The notes beneath the pieces are model-generated. The model had not been told where the DNA came from. It did no database searches and saw nothing but the letters and a program-made list of their open reading frames with translations. From NCBI RefSeq assembly GCF_003325375.1, contig NZ_CP030864.1:124001-188000 (forward strand): 64,000 bases of DNA, read 5' to 3'. Each line of letters begins with the position of its first letter. Positions within the stretch are counted from its first letter, which is position 1. Position numbers and translations under genes: made by a program. This DNA comes from Streptomyces globosus. Lineage in GTDB: Bacteria; Actinomycetota; Actinomycetes; Streptomycetales; Streptomycetaceae. Shown here piece after piece: positions 63,960 to 64,000 of this stretch.

Positions 63960-64000
63960 ATGACGCAGACAGAGATGCAGACGCAGACGCAGGCGCAGAC
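63960..64000 (+). CDS. Possible gene start cut by window end
   Basis: An ATG at 63960 opens a Gln/Thr-rich frame (MTQTEMQTQTQAQT) that runs off the window. No ribosome site is visible, so this is only a candidate. Confidence 0.2.
   Translation, partial: MTQTEMQTQTQAQ

Overview
The window is very GC-rich actinobacterial DNA and almost certainly comes from a Streptomyces. The markers are an adjacent tap-tpg telomere gene pair, a gamma-butyrolactone-receptor-type TetR regulator, two secondary-metabolite clusters, GTG/TTG starts and chains of 4-bp stop/start overlaps. Telomere genes sit beside plasmid-type replication (primase-polymerase and helicase) and parAB genes, so a linear plasmid, or a chromosome arm carrying integrated plasmid functions, is the best reading. 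Neither telomere lies in the window.

Region 1 (1-7.4 kb, minus strand) is a linaridin-like RiPP cluster. An ECF-type sigma factor is followed by three small paralogous precursor peptides that share a PVM/ATP motif like the leader/core junction of cypemycin. Then come an HTTM-like membrane protein, an alpha/beta hydrolase, a FAPNP-motif protein, a CypM-like methyltransferase, an ABC exporter and a phytoene-dehydrogenase-like oxidoreductase cut by the window start. No CypD-type decarboxylase is present. A divergent two-gene ABC exporter follows (7.6-9.4 kb), then a strong terminator and a 173-bp palindromic element.

Region 2 (9.7-22.3 kb) holds accessory and housekeeping-type genes: a hypothetical gene with a leaderless promoter, a TetR/methyltransferase divergon with clear operators, an SPFH/flotillin protein paired with a giant AAA ATPase, NhaA, a MOSC protein and a small membrane protein.

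Region 3 (22.4-49.6 kb) is a nonribosomal peptide cluster. A TrmB/LuxR-like regulator faces a secreted mini-protein with three 16-residue DTGWGAP repeats (a candidate signal precursor), followed by MbtH, NRPS T-C-A-T, NRPS C-A-T-C-A-T-TE (codes matching Thr then Ser), an MFS exporter, an argininosuccinate-lyase-like protein, a threonine-kinase-like GHMP kinase, a fused cysteine-synthase-like/ATP-grasp protein, a threonine aldolase, NRPS C-A-T-C-A-T and an FBP-type EF-G-binding protein whose start overlaps the last NRPS stop. The lyase/kinase/PLP trio matches the route proposed for 2,3-diaminobutyrate. The FBP gene hints that the product may act on translation.

Region 4 (49.7-64 kb) contains a polysaccharide deacetylase, an I36-type inhibitor, a hypothetical gene, tap-tpg, a 1.3-kb iteron-rich noncoding region that is a candidate origin, primase-polymerase and helicase genes, parAB flanked by paired GTTAAC boxes (candidate centromere sites), the butyrolactone receptor with an ARE-like palindrome, and a divergent flavoprotein/SnoaL-like pair. 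All functions are read from motifs and context by eye; no database search was run.
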